Of a stretch of DNA of 64,000 nt, positions 28,158-39,587 are shown piece after piece. The stretch is from Vitis vinifera (taxonomy: Eukaryota > Streptophyta > Magnoliopsida > Vitales > Vitaceae): assembly GCF_030704535.1 (NCBI RefSeq), contig NC_081819.1:20370001-20434000 (forward strand), given 5' to 3'. Both the position numbers and the translations under genes were made by a program. The notes below the pieces were generated by a model. That model worked only from the letters and a program-made list of their open reading frames with translations. It made no database searches and was not told the origin of the DNA. Position 1 is the first letter of the stretch. Each line of letters starts with the position of its first letter.

Positions 28158-28654
28158 AATTCATAAAACCCCACCTTTTTCCCACACTTTCTCTCCACTT
28201 TTGCTAGGGTTTCTCTTGCTTCGAATCCAAGTCCGAAAGGTACTCTTCGAATCGATCTCTGGGGGTTTTCCGTCTCATGTTTGGTTGTCGAGAAAATTAT
28301 AAAATATGATTCCTAGATTTGTGCTTGGTTACTTGTGTGGATTTGGTGAACCAAAATAAAGGAGAGAAAAAAAAAAAAGGATTCTAGGGTTTCTTGTTTT
28401 CCTGTTTTCTTGGAAACCAAACGGATTTTTATGTTTCGGTTACGTTTTTGGTGTTGAACTTGCATATCAAGTGTTTTTCTTGAAGTTCCGTTTGGTTCAG
28501 GGGAAAAGATAGGAAAAGAGTGAAAGCAAAATATAAAGCCTTGGAGTTGGGTTTTCTCATGAAACAACAGAGGGTAATCGTTCTGCTACTGATCCATTTG
28601 GCTGTGATGGTTGCAGGTATTCCTGAAGGTAGTTGACTAGGAGTTTGTGGAAGA

Positions 28655-31234
28655 ATGAGGCCTATCTTCTGTGGGAACTTCGAGTACGAGACAAGGCAAT
28701 CGGATTTGGAGCGTTTGTTCTCTAAATATGGAAGAGTCGAGCGTGTTGATATGAAATCTGGTAGCATGTTTACTTGATTTTAGCATTTGATTTTTGGAAC
28801 CAGTATCATTCTTGCGTCTTATTCTTTAGTTCTGCTCTGATGTTTTGATATCCATGCTAAGACGCTGACTCGGAAAATCCTCTTATGGGTTTAGATTCCA
28901 ATGGGAAATTTAGAAGTTAGGATGGTTGGAACATGGTATCCTAGCTTATTTCACTCTTTAACATTCCATTAGCCGAATAATCAAATAGGGTGTTGTATCA
29001 ATAGATGGCATCTACATGTTTACTTCCCATGTTGGAGGTTTAATCTGTTCCTTGCGATAATCAACTTTGTATGCTCAGTCTTTGTGGGTGGTTGTTCTGT
29101 TATCGGGCGTGAAACAATAATACTGCCCATTTGTTAATCAATCCCTGATGCAATTTTGAATGAAAATTATTATTATTTTTTACATTTTTACTTCTAAATT
29201 GTCTACATTCTGTTCACGCCCTAGAGCTATTTACCTTTAAATATCTATTTTCTACTTTGGTTTTACACGAATTATGTATCAAATTTATTATATGAAATTT
29301 TATCTTCATGTTATGAATGTCTTCTTTTTGGATCAGCTTTGGTTACCCTATTCTAGTTTCTTTACCCTTTTTTGCCTCCCATCCTACTTGTTGGATGATC
29401 AACTATAATGTGAGCTGTGGGTTACAAGGGTGCATTTTTTTAGTTGCGGACATGCATTCAATTAAAAGGAAGAAGTGTACTTACACATTGATTTTCTAAT
29501 TAAGTCAAAATTATTGTTGAAACACGGGTTCCTTGGATATGGATATATGGCTACTGATGTAGTGTGTGTATCCGATATCTGTATCTTGGCGGGAATTGTA
29601 ATGGCAGCCACAAATTTTCAATTTGATTGGAGGAAACCGCCATATTAAGTGTTTTCTTTGACGCAGGAACATCTTCTAAGGGAAAATGAGCTTCCCTCTG
29701 GGCTCACCAACTTCTGTGCGAAAAACTTCTACTGCATGTCTGCTATCCTTCCATGCACAGATGGCATCATCCTGCATTTTCTTCACATGATCATCCGTCA
29801 CTCACCCACCTCACTGCCTAAAGTTGCCATTCCACAAGAATGTTCATGGTTGGATCAGTCAAATCATCATGCTATGCCTACCTCTTCTGATCATAGGGGA
29901 ATCTATGAAATCTGTCATGCCATGCCTTCATGCCATGCCTTCCATTACTGAACTCGTGCTGTATGAATGGTGAAGCATGCTTAGCAATGACATCTCAGAC
30001 CTGAACCTTGGATTTAAACCTTTAATATGCTATCCTCTTGATTTAGTTCATCATGCAAGGCCTCTACGGCCTTATGGTCATGCAAGGCCTCTACTAATGA
30101 TCATCCAAGGCCTCTACTTCTTTTGCGCATCAGCCCTTCACATATCTTCAGGTGTCGTATTTATTTTAGTTCTTGCCAGGGAAAAGAAATCCTGATTTGG
30201 CTGATTGTACTGCCTGCCGAACCAATATGACATGTCTCATGAGTTGTTTCTTGTCCCTCTGATTCAATTTTTTTATCACTGCAGGGTTTGCTTTTGTTTA
30301 TTTTGAGGATGAGCATGATGCTGATGATGCGATCCGAGGTCTTGACAATATCCCATTTGGTTATGACAGGCGCAGGCTGTCTGTGGAGTGGGCCAAGGTA
30401 TGACATTTTCTTTTTCTGTTTTAATCAGTGGTTGACTATTTTCTCTTCCACAAATAATATTTTAAATGAACTTTCCTATTCTGACAGGGTGAACGTGGCC
30501 GTCATCGGGAGGGTTCTAGGTCAATGGCAAACCAGAGACCCACTAAAACATTGTTTGTTATAAACTTTGATCCGATTCGGACAAGGATACGTGATATCGA
30601 AAGACATTTTGAACCTTATGGGAAGGTTCTTCATGTTCGAATTCGACGGAACTTTGCATTTGTGCAGTATGAGACACAGGAAGATGCCACCAAAGCTCTT
30701 GAGTGTACACACATGAGGTTGGTAACATTTATTTGATATGTTGCTTGGTTTGGATTCCTTATATTATTACTGATTTCTATGATAGATAATCTAATAGATT
30801 CTCATTGATTTCTAATCTTGCAGCAAGATATTAGACAGGGTGGTGTCTGTTGAGTATGCTTTGAGGGATGACAGTGATAAATATGACAGCCCTAGGAGAG
30901 GAGGTTACAGTAGGCGTGGGGAAAGTCCTTATGGGCGATCGCCTAGTCCAGTGAATCGCAGGGGTCGACCAAGCCCTGATTATGGTCGAGCACAGAGCCC
31001 AGTCTATGATAGGTACAATGGTCCAGCATATGAACGTAACAGGAGCCCTGAATATGGCAGATATCGCAGGTGGATATTTGATTCTTAAAGGCTTTATGCT
31101 TTTCCTCTATTTGGAGGAATTTGGTGCTTTAAGTAACACTTTTTTGAATTTCAGCTGCTTGTGATTTTTTTGACATTTTTTTGGTTAATCTCTCTTCTAA
31201 CAGCCGATCACCTGTTCGGAGATCAAGAACATGA
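28655..31234 (+). CDS. RS31: SR splicing factor of the RS31 type, 241 aa
   Basis: A nuclear pre-mRNA splicing regulator with two RNA-recognition motifs and a short Arg/Ser-rich tail. Coding exons are 28655-28760, 30285-30397, 30488-30717, 30824-31069 and 31204-31234 (242 codons). RRM1 shows IFCGNF and [11 protein letters not shown]2 shows LFVINF and NFAFVQYE. The tail has repeats such as [20 protein letters not shown] and [19 protein letters not shown]. The start [20 protein letters not shown] is nearly identical to Arabidopsis RS31 as I recall it. The first coding intron is about 1.5 kb and probably holds a poison exon (separate entry). Retention of the last intron would swap the last eleven residues for a short tail ending at 31088. 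Confidence 0.93.
29667..30151 (+). other. Putative poison cassette exon in RS31 coding intron 1
   Basis: A strong acceptor (GTTTTCTTTGACGCAG, ending 29666) and a plausible donor (ATATCTTCAG then GTGTCG, donor at 30152) bound 485 bases of unusually G/C- and pyrimidine-rich sequence inside the otherwise A/T-rich intron. Joined to the first coding exon, the frame reads seven codons and then TGA, far upstream of the last junction. Such a transcript would be expected to undergo nonsense-mediated decay or nuclear retention. It contains three near copies of TCATGCAAGGCCTCTAC and a CATGCC cluster. RS31 genes of other plants are known for regulated alternative splicing of this long intron. Confidence 0.6.
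30051..30117 (+). repeat. Three near copies of TCATGCAAGGCCTCTAC in the RS31 cassette
   Basis: Copies lie at 30051-30067, 30078-30094 and 30101-30117; the third has one substitution. Upstream, CATGCC is repeated at 29913-29942. These could be binding sites for splicing factors that control the cassette. Confidence 0.7.
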
Positions 31235-32340
31235 AGACCCTTTGAGTTGAAGGGAACATGCGCACACAAATCAAACATGTCATTCGCTGGCTGTTTGCAA
31301 AGCTTTAGAATCATTAATGCACAGAAGTAATTTAAAATAGTAAGTAGGTTCTTTCCTGTAATGTGATGAAGTTCATGGACCCTTAGGGGTGTGAAGAGTG
31401 AAGAAACCTTATCTTTTCCTCGTCAAGTGTTCAGATATTGGCTGAATTGGCTTTTGGGTCATGGATGTGGATACATTTATTTCTTAAACCTTGTTCAGCC
31501 ATCACTAGAAATAACTCTAGTTGGAATATAAGATTATCAACTCTGAATGAAATATTATTTTAGCATTCTACAAGGTGATGGAAGGATTCTCATTTACTTC
31601 AATCGTACTGCATCTCTTTATCTGCATTTTCATGGTTTGAATTATTGATCTTTCCCATTCTTTTTATTTTGATGCTGTTGTTGCTTCAATTCCCTGGACT
31701 TTGGACTTTGGAGGCTTAATTTACCTAGGGAATTTGCAAAAGCCAAAAGCCATCATATTATCATTGGGATTCAAGATGGTCCTAAGGAGCTTAATGGAAC
31801 TATCTTTTCTCTGGACAGAAATGAAAATTGTTGTATATACGGTTAGTTCTGATGATGTTTGTGTTTTTGGATCTGTTTGGTGACTTGGATTTGGACACAG
31901 CCTAGCTTACCTGTTGATGTCACATAAGACAATGACAGACGCACATGGGTCCTTTTGTCTCTTTCTTTCAATCAAATGATGGGTTTTGGATAAACCTATG
32001 ATTTCCTACATAGAATTATGGACATTCATAACTGAATTGGAAATCATTGATTTACCAATCAGGCTTCTAGATTCTCCTCTACTGGACTTAGATTCTGTGT
32101 ATCAATGATCCTTAAGGTTTTTTTTTTTTGTTTTTCCCAGCTAATTCTTCTTTGGAGAACCAAAAATTGGTTTGTTATGATAGTAGATACCAGGTCGACG
32201 GTTTTGTCAACAATACCATCTTACCATTAATAATGATCTGCCTTCCCAAAAGGTAAAAAGAAAAGGAAAAAATACAATCAAACAGAGGAGAGAACAATGG
32301 GATGAATATAAAGAAAGCTCTGGTACTAAAACCAAACCAA
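31235..32340. other. 3' region of RS31, then convergent intergenic DNA
   Basis: Contains the probable RS31 3' untranslated region and, near 32340, the 3' side of the EF-hand gene. No other gene is recognised. Confidence 0.5.
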
Positions 32341-32748
32341 TTAAGATGAAGCTGAGGATGATCCTCTTCCTCTGAGCTCCCCGTCAAGCGCCTTCTGAAG
32401 CCAAACCTCAGCATCTTGCATCATCCCAGGGCTGAGTCTCACCATGAGGATGCAAAACTCAGTCTCATTCAGCACCCCATCTCCATCAAGATCTCCCTCT
32501 CTGACCATCGCCTCTGCATCCTCCTTGCTCATACCCTCCATCCCCAGAAGCGCTGAGCTCCTCCTCAGACTCTCCGGAGTTATCAGCCCCCTGGCTTGGT
32601 CTGCCAGCAGCCTGAACCCCCCACAAAGCTCTGACACAAACGCCTCCACGTCCAGCTTCTCCGCCATCACTGGCAACAAGTCCTCAAACACAGCCCCTCC
32701 ATTTCTAAACCCATCCCTTTCCATTCTCGCTGTGCAGGCAATGTCCAC
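32341..32748 (-). CDS. Single EF-hand Ca2+ sensor, KIC/PBP1 type, 135 aa
   Basis: A small Ca2+-binding regulator. Relatives bind a kinesin-like protein (KIC) or the PINOID kinase (PBP1); which partner applies here cannot be read from sequence. It is intronless, as is usual. One complete EF-hand loop is visible at 86-97 (DLDGDGVLNETE), with D86, D88, D90, N94 and E97 at ligand positions. It is followed by FCILMVRLSPGMM, very close to the family's FCVLMFRLSP. FEDLLPVMAEKLD at 21-33 matches the family N-terminal helix. The C-terminus is Ser/Gly-rich (GRGSSSASS). The ATG at 32748 was chosen as the first after the TATA box; a second in-frame Met (M9) is possible. Confidence 0.88.
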   Translation of the reverse strand: MDIACTARMERDGFRNGGAVFEDLLPVMAEKLDVEAFVSELCGGFRLLADQARGLITPESLRRSSALLGMEGMSKEDAEAMVREGDLDGDGVLNETEFCILMVRLSPGMMQDAEVWLQKALDGELRGRGSSSASS

Positions 32749-32798
32749 AAGCTATTTTGCCTTGAGAATGACTTAGTAGCATTGGAAAGTTCGTCTCC

Positions 32799-32808
32799 TT
32801 TTTATAGG
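32799..32808 (-). promoter_or_regulatory. TATA box of the EF-hand gene
   Basis: Reverse strand CTATAAAAAGG, about 55 bases before the ATG. This implies a leader of only about 25-30 bases. Confidence 0.6.
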
Positions 32809-32849
32809 AGACCATGTCCTTGCACACCAATGTCAATCACACCAGCTCA

Positions 32850-34500
32850 CCCACATCAAATGGGAATCAACGGTCTGATTTATGGCATACCCAGATGACC
32901 CAAGAACATGGCATTGGTACACAGTATTTGCTGATGTTATTGTCAAGGTTGATATTGGTGGTGTGCATTATTCTGATAGAAGGGCTTCTAGGAAGGTTCA
33001 TTTGGAGGGAATGATGGTGGGGGGGATCTTTTTCGGGTATACGCAACAGCTGAAGTTTGCCTTTTCTTTGGCTTCTATGAAGCTTCCTATTATCCTCGCC
33101 ATGAATTGATTTTTGGATTCTTCCTCCTTGTTCTGTGCCCAATGCTCTCTGCCGTCCATCCGCACATGGAGGATTGCAAAAACCTGAAACCATATCCTTG
33201 GTTGGTTCGTGTTTATACATACGATCACTTCAAATCCCGTCTTTTTGTCTCCAATATTATATCATTTCATAAATTTCGGAAATCATTTTTCTACGTTTAT
33301 AATAATGTGAGTAAGATGCTGTACTTGAATTAGATGCTCATAGGACACAATCATTCATTCGATGAAAAGCAAAATGACTCAAATTGGGAGCCAGGTCCTC
33401 TGGGCTGGCCCCTCCTTTAAAAGACAACAACTGCATGCAAAACATCTACTCCCTGGTTGTGGGACATATCACATTCCCTCGTACTCTCTACTCAGAGTGC
33501 TTTTATTTTTAGAAACACTTTCATTTTACTAGTTTTACAGAAGTCAAAAGCTCTATCTCAAGCTCAATAAAAGTAAGTTTTTTTTTTTTTTTTTTAAATA
33601 TATATATATTTGACTAATTTTATAAAATAGCCTTTTAGTTAAAATAGAGCTTAAAAAAAAAAAATTAATGTTAATTCATCTATTTTAATCCAAACTTTTT
33701 TCTCAAACCGTTTGGGTAACCGGTAAAGATCTAAAGATTGTCCATGAAAATTGGATGGGCTTGATAGAGACAGAGCTTGTGGAGACCCAATTATTGACAA
33801 TTTTAAGCTTGAAAGAAAACCCAATTTCAATTGATATAAACCTACTCCAAAGACATACATATCTAAATATAAAACCCTAGCTTAAGCTAAGATAACACAC
33901 CTTCAATCTTCTTTATTTCTTGTTCTTTAATTTATTATTTTTTAGATAATCAAACAAAACAAAAAGGATTTTTGGTTTGAAAATCTCGAATATTCTCCGT
34001 ATTTATGAATTTATTCATTCCTATGTTTTTGTTTGAAAAATAACCTATTTTTGATATAAATGTCTTGATTATTTCAAATATTTATAATATATTTTAAAAT
34101 ATATATATTATTTTTATAAAAAAAGAATAAAAACATTTTTGTTAAAATAAGGTAAAAAGTGATGAACGATAATTGGGTTTTAGGTTTTCAATGAACTTTT
34201 TAGTCAAATAACCTGATAAAGTTTCTAGAATATCAAAATTAGTCTTGCTTGCACCCTAAAATATGAGAACTAAGACATGGAATTGGAAATATCAAGGAAC
34301 ATGGGTATCTCAGAGAGGATATCCAAAAGGAGAAAAAGACACTTTCATTCATCTATCTCTTGATTAAAGATTTTCCCAGTATCCAAACAAATTGATGTGC
34401 AGAAAAGTTAATGACAATTGACGCCCATGTAAAGAACAATCAAAGATGGATCAAATTGAAGAATAGTCCTCTGTAAAAAATCAACATTTCAAAGACATGG
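32850..34500. other. Intergenic DNA without recognised gene
   Basis: Short open frames near 32.9-33.3 kb resemble nothing I know. The rest is A/T-rich with a T run and ATATAT stretch at about 33577-33610. Confidence 0.5.
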
Positions 34501-34505
34501 GGGGC

Positions 34506-35432
34506 CTAAAAATTTTCCTTCGTAATCTTGAATTTTTCCAGTATGAATTTTCCTTCTTTGTACTTCTGTGATTCCTCATAAGCTTTCTCATACTTCCAAC
34601 CCAACGCCATCCCACAATTCTTGCAGAAGATATCTGCAACTACGTGGAGACCAGTGATCAGATTCCGGTTTTCTTTGGGCCCTTCCACTATGTTCATGGC
34701 ATGAGAAAAGAGAAAAGCTCTGCCATGGCTTGCCTGAAAACAGATTCACAGAAAGAGAAAATGTTGAGGAAACGTCAGAGATGAGTCCAGACAAAGTGTG
34801 GGAAAGTTCCAAGAAAAAAGTAACTTCAAAATTTGAATAGGTCCAAGTTTTCAAGGAAAAAAAAATTATTTCTCCAATTTTCAAAACAATCCAAAATTCA
34901 TAGGAAAATGCTTGGGAAGCATCAAAGAAGAGGCCAAGACCTGCAAAAGTTTCAAGAAACGATCCAATTCATGAGGAAATTATTGGGGAAACATCAGAGA
35001 AGAGGACAAAGAAATTTAGAAGCAGGCTTTTGATAGGAGGAATGTTGAGGGAGGAAAGTCTCGAGAAAATGATTTCCTGGAAACAGATTTATTGGGAAAT
35101 GTTGAGGAAGCAGCAAAGAAGAAGACGAACTCTGAGAAAGTCAGGAGAAAAGTGATTTCTGCAGTATACAAAACAAACCAATGCATTGCTCAAAACAGAT
35201 TCATCTACTTTCTTGGAAACAGATTCATAAAGAAACTGTCTTGGGAACATCAAACAACGAAAATTTCAAGAGAAATGATCAATTTCTTCAGTATTAAAAT
35301 AAAAACAATCAAACAGCTTTAAAGGGTCAGTCTCATCACCTGAAAATTCTTGGAGAAAATGTCCTCATGTCGAGCGACATGGTTTCTGCAATTGTGGCAG
35401 CTGTAAATCCGAGGCGCAGAGACGTCCGCCAT
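34506..35432 (-). CDS. Yippee-like zinc-binding protein, 106 aa
   Basis: Yippee proteins are small, highly conserved eukaryotic zinc proteins with a cereblon-like fold; their function in plants is poorly known. Exons are 35432-35340 and 34733-34506 (phase 0, 107 codons). The two CXXC pairs C12/C15 (YSCHNCRNH) and C68/C71 ([16 protein letters not shown]) are separated by exactly 52 residues, the family signature. [20 protein letters not shown] and TGLHVVADI between them are also typical. The end [19 protein letters not shown] is short, without the extra tail of longer plant paralogues. The start [15 protein letters not shown] is the only Met that keeps the first CXXC. Confidence 0.9.
34738..35300 (-). 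repeat. Five diverged direct repeats filling the Yippee intron
   Basis: On the plus strand, units start near 34742, 34898, 34968, 35082 and 35221. They share the pattern ACAGATTCAT..GAAA.TG.T.GGGAA.CATCAAAGAAGAGG. On the gene strand each unit is a copy of the intron's own 3' end (CTCAACATTTTC, about ten bases, ATCTGTTTTCAG). At least the unit near 35080 keeps a usable-looking acceptor (AATAAATCTGTTTCCAG). Confidence 0.65.
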
Positions 35433-35609
35433 CGCTCAACACTCACCTTACTGTTCCCAGAATGGAAAATTAGTTCACAACCCAACTGAAAAAAACTGAT
35501 CAACAAGCCCAAGTTTCTTCCCAAACAACCAGAATTCTTTTAAAAAAAAGATTGCAGATTACTTGTTCTTGAATGGGAGTTCTTGGTCATGTTTGGTTGC
35601 AGAAAAAGT

Positions 35610-36790
35610 CCAAGGCAGAAGAATTAAAATTTGAAGATGGAGGATTGAGTAAAGGCTCCAAAGAAGCAATTGGAATTAAAAATTGAATAAAGAAAAGGGA
35701 TTGATAATGACAGAATTGGTGGATCAGGGCCTTAATAAAGATCATTGATTGCCACTCATTAATTAATTAAAAAATTTTTTAAAAAAAAGATTGTGGATTA
35801 AAAAAGAACAGAAGCAAATCCAATCAGGTGTCTTTGCAATAGTAAGATTCCATTAAAGCGGAGCACCAAGAAGGCAAGAACATTACCCTGATGAATTAAA
35901 TCCTGGTTGGAACTTGGAACTGCTTCTCAAACTATGGTCAAATGTATTGGCTCCTATACTTTCTTCTGTGATTTATTGGTATTTTAAATAAGCAAGAACT
36001 CACATTTGAGTAAAAATAAAAATATTTTTAAAATATAATTCTAATATAAAAACATTATAGTAATTTTGTTTATTTTATCATATATATTTTTATCTTTTTC
36101 TTAACTTAATATTTTGATCATATTTTTGTTCCTCTCGTGTATTTTTCCATGACCTAAATACATCATACATACCTTAGTCATATTTTTTTTGTACTCAAGT
36201 TAGATTCTTTGTACCATAATCATATTTTCCGTATTTTAATTTTTCTTTTTTACCTATTTGTAATTTTTGTACCTTATTACTTTGGATCGTACTTTTCTTT
36301 TTTTGCATGTCAGTATCCTAACTAAATTTTTTTTCATCGTGATTACGTCTTTTTATGTTTGAAACATGTTTTTCATACTTTAGTAATATTTATTTCATTT
36401 TAACTCACATATGTGGACTCTAATAGTGTTCTTGGTAAGTTCGTTTATTTATTTTATGAAAGCATTAAAATACATACTTTTAAATTTTCACAACTTTGAA
36501 AATGATATATTAATTCAATTTGGTATACAAATACATAATTATCGAGAAATTTTTTGACCAAATAAAGTATTGAATTAATAGGTTAAATTATGTTATTAAT
36601 CACTAGAAATATTTTCCTTTAAAATTAATAAATATATTAAAAAATATAAATTTGAAAATGAATAAAAATAGATATTAATAAAAATAAAAATATTTTATTT
36701 TAGTTTTTATTTTAATTTTTGTTAGATGATTTTGTAGAGTTTATTAATTTAATTTATTTTATTTTTTATTTTTTATTTTTAAGGTTAAAA
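35610..36790. other. Divergent intergenic region between Yippee and Pol III subunit genes
   Basis: Very A/T-rich, especially 36000-36780. No gene is recognised. Confidence 0.5.
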
Positions 36791-38209
36791 ACAGAGTGAG
36801 GGGAGAGAAGTGAGAAAAGCGGAGAACGACGGATTGAATGTCACGTTAAAATTTTGGCGCAGTGTTTGTTTGTTATTATAGAATTTATTAGAAAATTGAT
36901 CCATAATTACCCTTTTTCTTGTGGGTTGTTTGGCTGCCGAGAAATACAGACACAAATTTCCAAAAGCAAGGTGGCAAAAACAGATCAGGGAAACAACAGG
37001 GAGATCAATACAAAAATTACCAAAAGAAAAAAAGGGTGGAAAAAGAATTTATGAGTTGAAGAACAGAGTCGACTCAGTGGCTGAGACCGAGAAAACCCTA
37101 ATTAGGGTTTTAGAAACTCGATCGATCTCAACGGCTAGTCTCAAAATCATCTGCGAAACTTTCTGTCCCCGAAGCTCTAGACCCCACGTATGCATTATAA
37201 GAATAGTTATAATTTTGTCTTCTTTTCATACACCAATTTTTATGTTTTTCTGCAACATTTTATCACGATTTTTGCATTCATTTTTTCGTTTTCGAAGTAT
37301 CTGATTCAACAATGTCTTTTTTTCTTTTTTCTTTTTTTGTTAATGCTCTTGAAGGCCCTGAAATTATGTCTTCTGGGGATCCAGTATTTGTATGTATATG
37401 ATCAAGATCTCTGTTCTCAAATATTTATTTTTATTTTTAAAGTTTATTACAAACTTTAGCATTTGAAGTGCATTTACTGATTTTAAAGGCAAAATTTGCT
37501 TTGATTTTGATCAAGAAAATCCAGAAAGCTTTTTCAAAATTACCTTCTTTTGGTTACATTTATTCTATGTGGCTGTTAATGATAGGCTAATTCTGAACCA
37601 TGTTCTTGTCGGTCTTCATTTTGAATCGTATAATATCACCTGTTTGGTTTGGGGTTAACCATCTTGTAGGATGTGTGCTGACGAAGATTGAAATTTGTGC
37701 CCCTATGAATAATCTGAATTGATACTTCTCTATTGGTTCAGTTTTGTGTCTGTTAATTGTTTAGTTGTTATTGATTTCAATCTTCTTAATGATGAAATTT
37801 TGAATATTTCATATTTGTCTGTGTTCATGGTACCAAGGATGGTTTAAATGGAGGCCTTTTTTCATTTTTTCAGCAACTTGGAGGCAGTGTCCTCTTGTAA
37901 ACTATTGTGGGTGTTTTATCAGCAATCTTTGAATTTGGGGTCTAGTGATTTATGCATTTAGGTATAATTTCTTTGCTCCATGAATTTTTCAAGAAGAAAA
38001 AATACAAACAATGTGGATTTGTTCTAATATGTTTTGGTTATTGGTAATTGGAAATTGGTAGCAGAACACTTCGCATTTGAAGTTAAGGTATAGATTATTG
38101 GGTGATTTATCACTTTAGTTGAATGTTGAAATCATTTTTAGTAAACACCATATATGACATCTGACAATATATATGCAGAGACAGGCGGTCATTTACAAGG
38201 TTACAGCAA
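36790..38209 (+). promoter_or_regulatory. Leader of the Pol III subunit gene with telo-box palindrome and leader intron
   Basis: AAAACCCTAATTAGGGTTTT at 37092-37111 is a perfect 20-base palindrome made of two opposed telo boxes (AAACCCTAA). Telo boxes are frequent near the start of genes for ribosome and transcription machinery. A GT donor follows GACCCCAC (about 37188). Acceptors before the ATG are ATATGCAG (ending 38178) or TTACAG (ending 38206), giving a leader intron of about 1 kb. Confidence 0.5.
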
Positions 38210-39587
38210 ATGGAATTTTGCCCTACTTGTGGGAATTTTTTGCAGTATGAGTTACCACATATGGGCCGCCCTGCCAGATTCTTCTGCCCAACATGTCCAT
38301 ATGTTTGCCATATAGAGACCAAGGTAATTAACCAAATAATCCTAGTAGTAAACTGTTCTATTTATTTGGTTTCCAGTTCTCCTGGTCTGCTGATCTACTG
38401 TGTTTGCAGTGGTCCTTTTACTCATGTGTGTATATGCATTTGTGTTTACAGGTAAAGATAAAGAGAAAGCAGCGTCTAGTTAAGAAAGAGATAGAACCCA
38501 TCTTCTCCAAAGATGACATGAAGAATGGACCCACAACTGATGGTGCGTTATCTTTCTATAGTTGCCTTCTGTTTGACATATTATCTGTACTTTAGTTTCT
38601 TGGGCTGTTTTAGTTTGACAAGATCCTTCATTACCCGTTTAAGAAATGGCTTGAATTTTATGTTAACAGCCTGATGGTATGAAAGCTATTTTTTGGACAT
38701 ATAATTGGACTTAGAGAAATTAGTTATTTAACATTGAGGTGGATGTTGGGAGAAGAATGGATAGGACCACAAATGAAAGAGTCTGTTAAAGTAAGAAATG
38801 GTTCTAATGGATGACAACAAAGAAAGTTGGTTGAGATGGTTTGGTCATGTGTGACAAAACCAACATCTACTGTTGTCCAGTTTGAAGGTGCAGTAGCGAA
38901 TGAATGTTTAATTATTCAAGTAATCAAGTGGGCGGAGCTGTAAAGATGGCAATATGACCACAGAGAATGTCAGTGGAGATTTTAGGAAAGATAAGATGAA
39001 TTATGATTTAACCAAAGATATAACTCAATATAGGCAAGTGAATGGAATGATATGTGTAGCTAACCCCAAATAGTTGGAGTAAGTGCCTGTTGACTTGTGT
39101 TGGGTTAGTTTATAGCGGCAACCCTTGAGTTTAAGATATCCCAGTTTCACACATTGGTCTGAGAGACATAATCTTTTTAGTTTTATCTGCAATGAAAAGG
39201 TGTTTTTGAAGTAACTGGTCAAATTTGTTATATCTGTGGACACACATGTAAACTTGATAGGATATTAATCAATGTCAGGGGTGTCGTGATTAGTTTTTCA
39301 ACTTCAAACAGTGAAGCATAGAAATTGAATAACAGTTGTTGTCATTGATGCTGCTTCCTTGTAAGTTATGTCTTGCAAATACAATCTCTAGTGGATGAAG
39401 CCTAAATGCAGTTTTGGCGGCTTGTTTGTTCTCTTTTCCTTTGTTTTTCCATGCAGCAACATGCCCACATTGTAACTTTGGGAAGGCCGTCTTCCAGCAA
39501 CTTCAGACCCGGTCTGCTGATGAGCCCATGTCAACTTTTTACTGGTGCCTGAATGAGAATTGTGGACGGCAGTGGCGTGAGGATTAA
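38210..39587 (+). CDS. RNA polymerase III small subunit, RPC10/C11 type, 111 aa
   Basis: The TFIIS-like subunit of Pol III that stimulates RNA cleavage and takes part in termination and re-initiation. Exons are 38210-38323, 38452-38542 and 39457-39587 (112 codons). The N-terminal zinc ribbon uses C4, C7, C26 and C29 (EFCPTCGN, FFCPTCPYVC). The C-terminal TFIIS-type ribbon uses C71, C74, C99 and C104. The catalytic acidic hairpin QTRSADEP carries D90 and E91, and the protein ends in GRQWRED, as do other RPC10 proteins (WRED). The hairpin and short length distinguish it from the Pol II subunit RPB9 and from RPA12. The second zinc ribbon has CLNENC where the Arabidopsis protein has CLKCEF-like spacing, a small local difference. 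Confidence 0.88.

Noticed and set aside
32882-33109. 75-codon frame after the EF-hand gene
   Set aside because: No family likeness and its neighbours in other frames are equally open; likely chance.
34738-35300. CRISPR-like regularly spaced repeats
   Set aside because: Repeats are diverged, unevenly spaced, and lie in a spliceosomal intron of a plant gene.
36928-36945. Reading the GTTTGGCTGCCGAGAAAT site as proof that this segment is an intron
   Set aside because: No good donor precedes it; it may be leader exon or promoter, so the motif alone does not define an intron.
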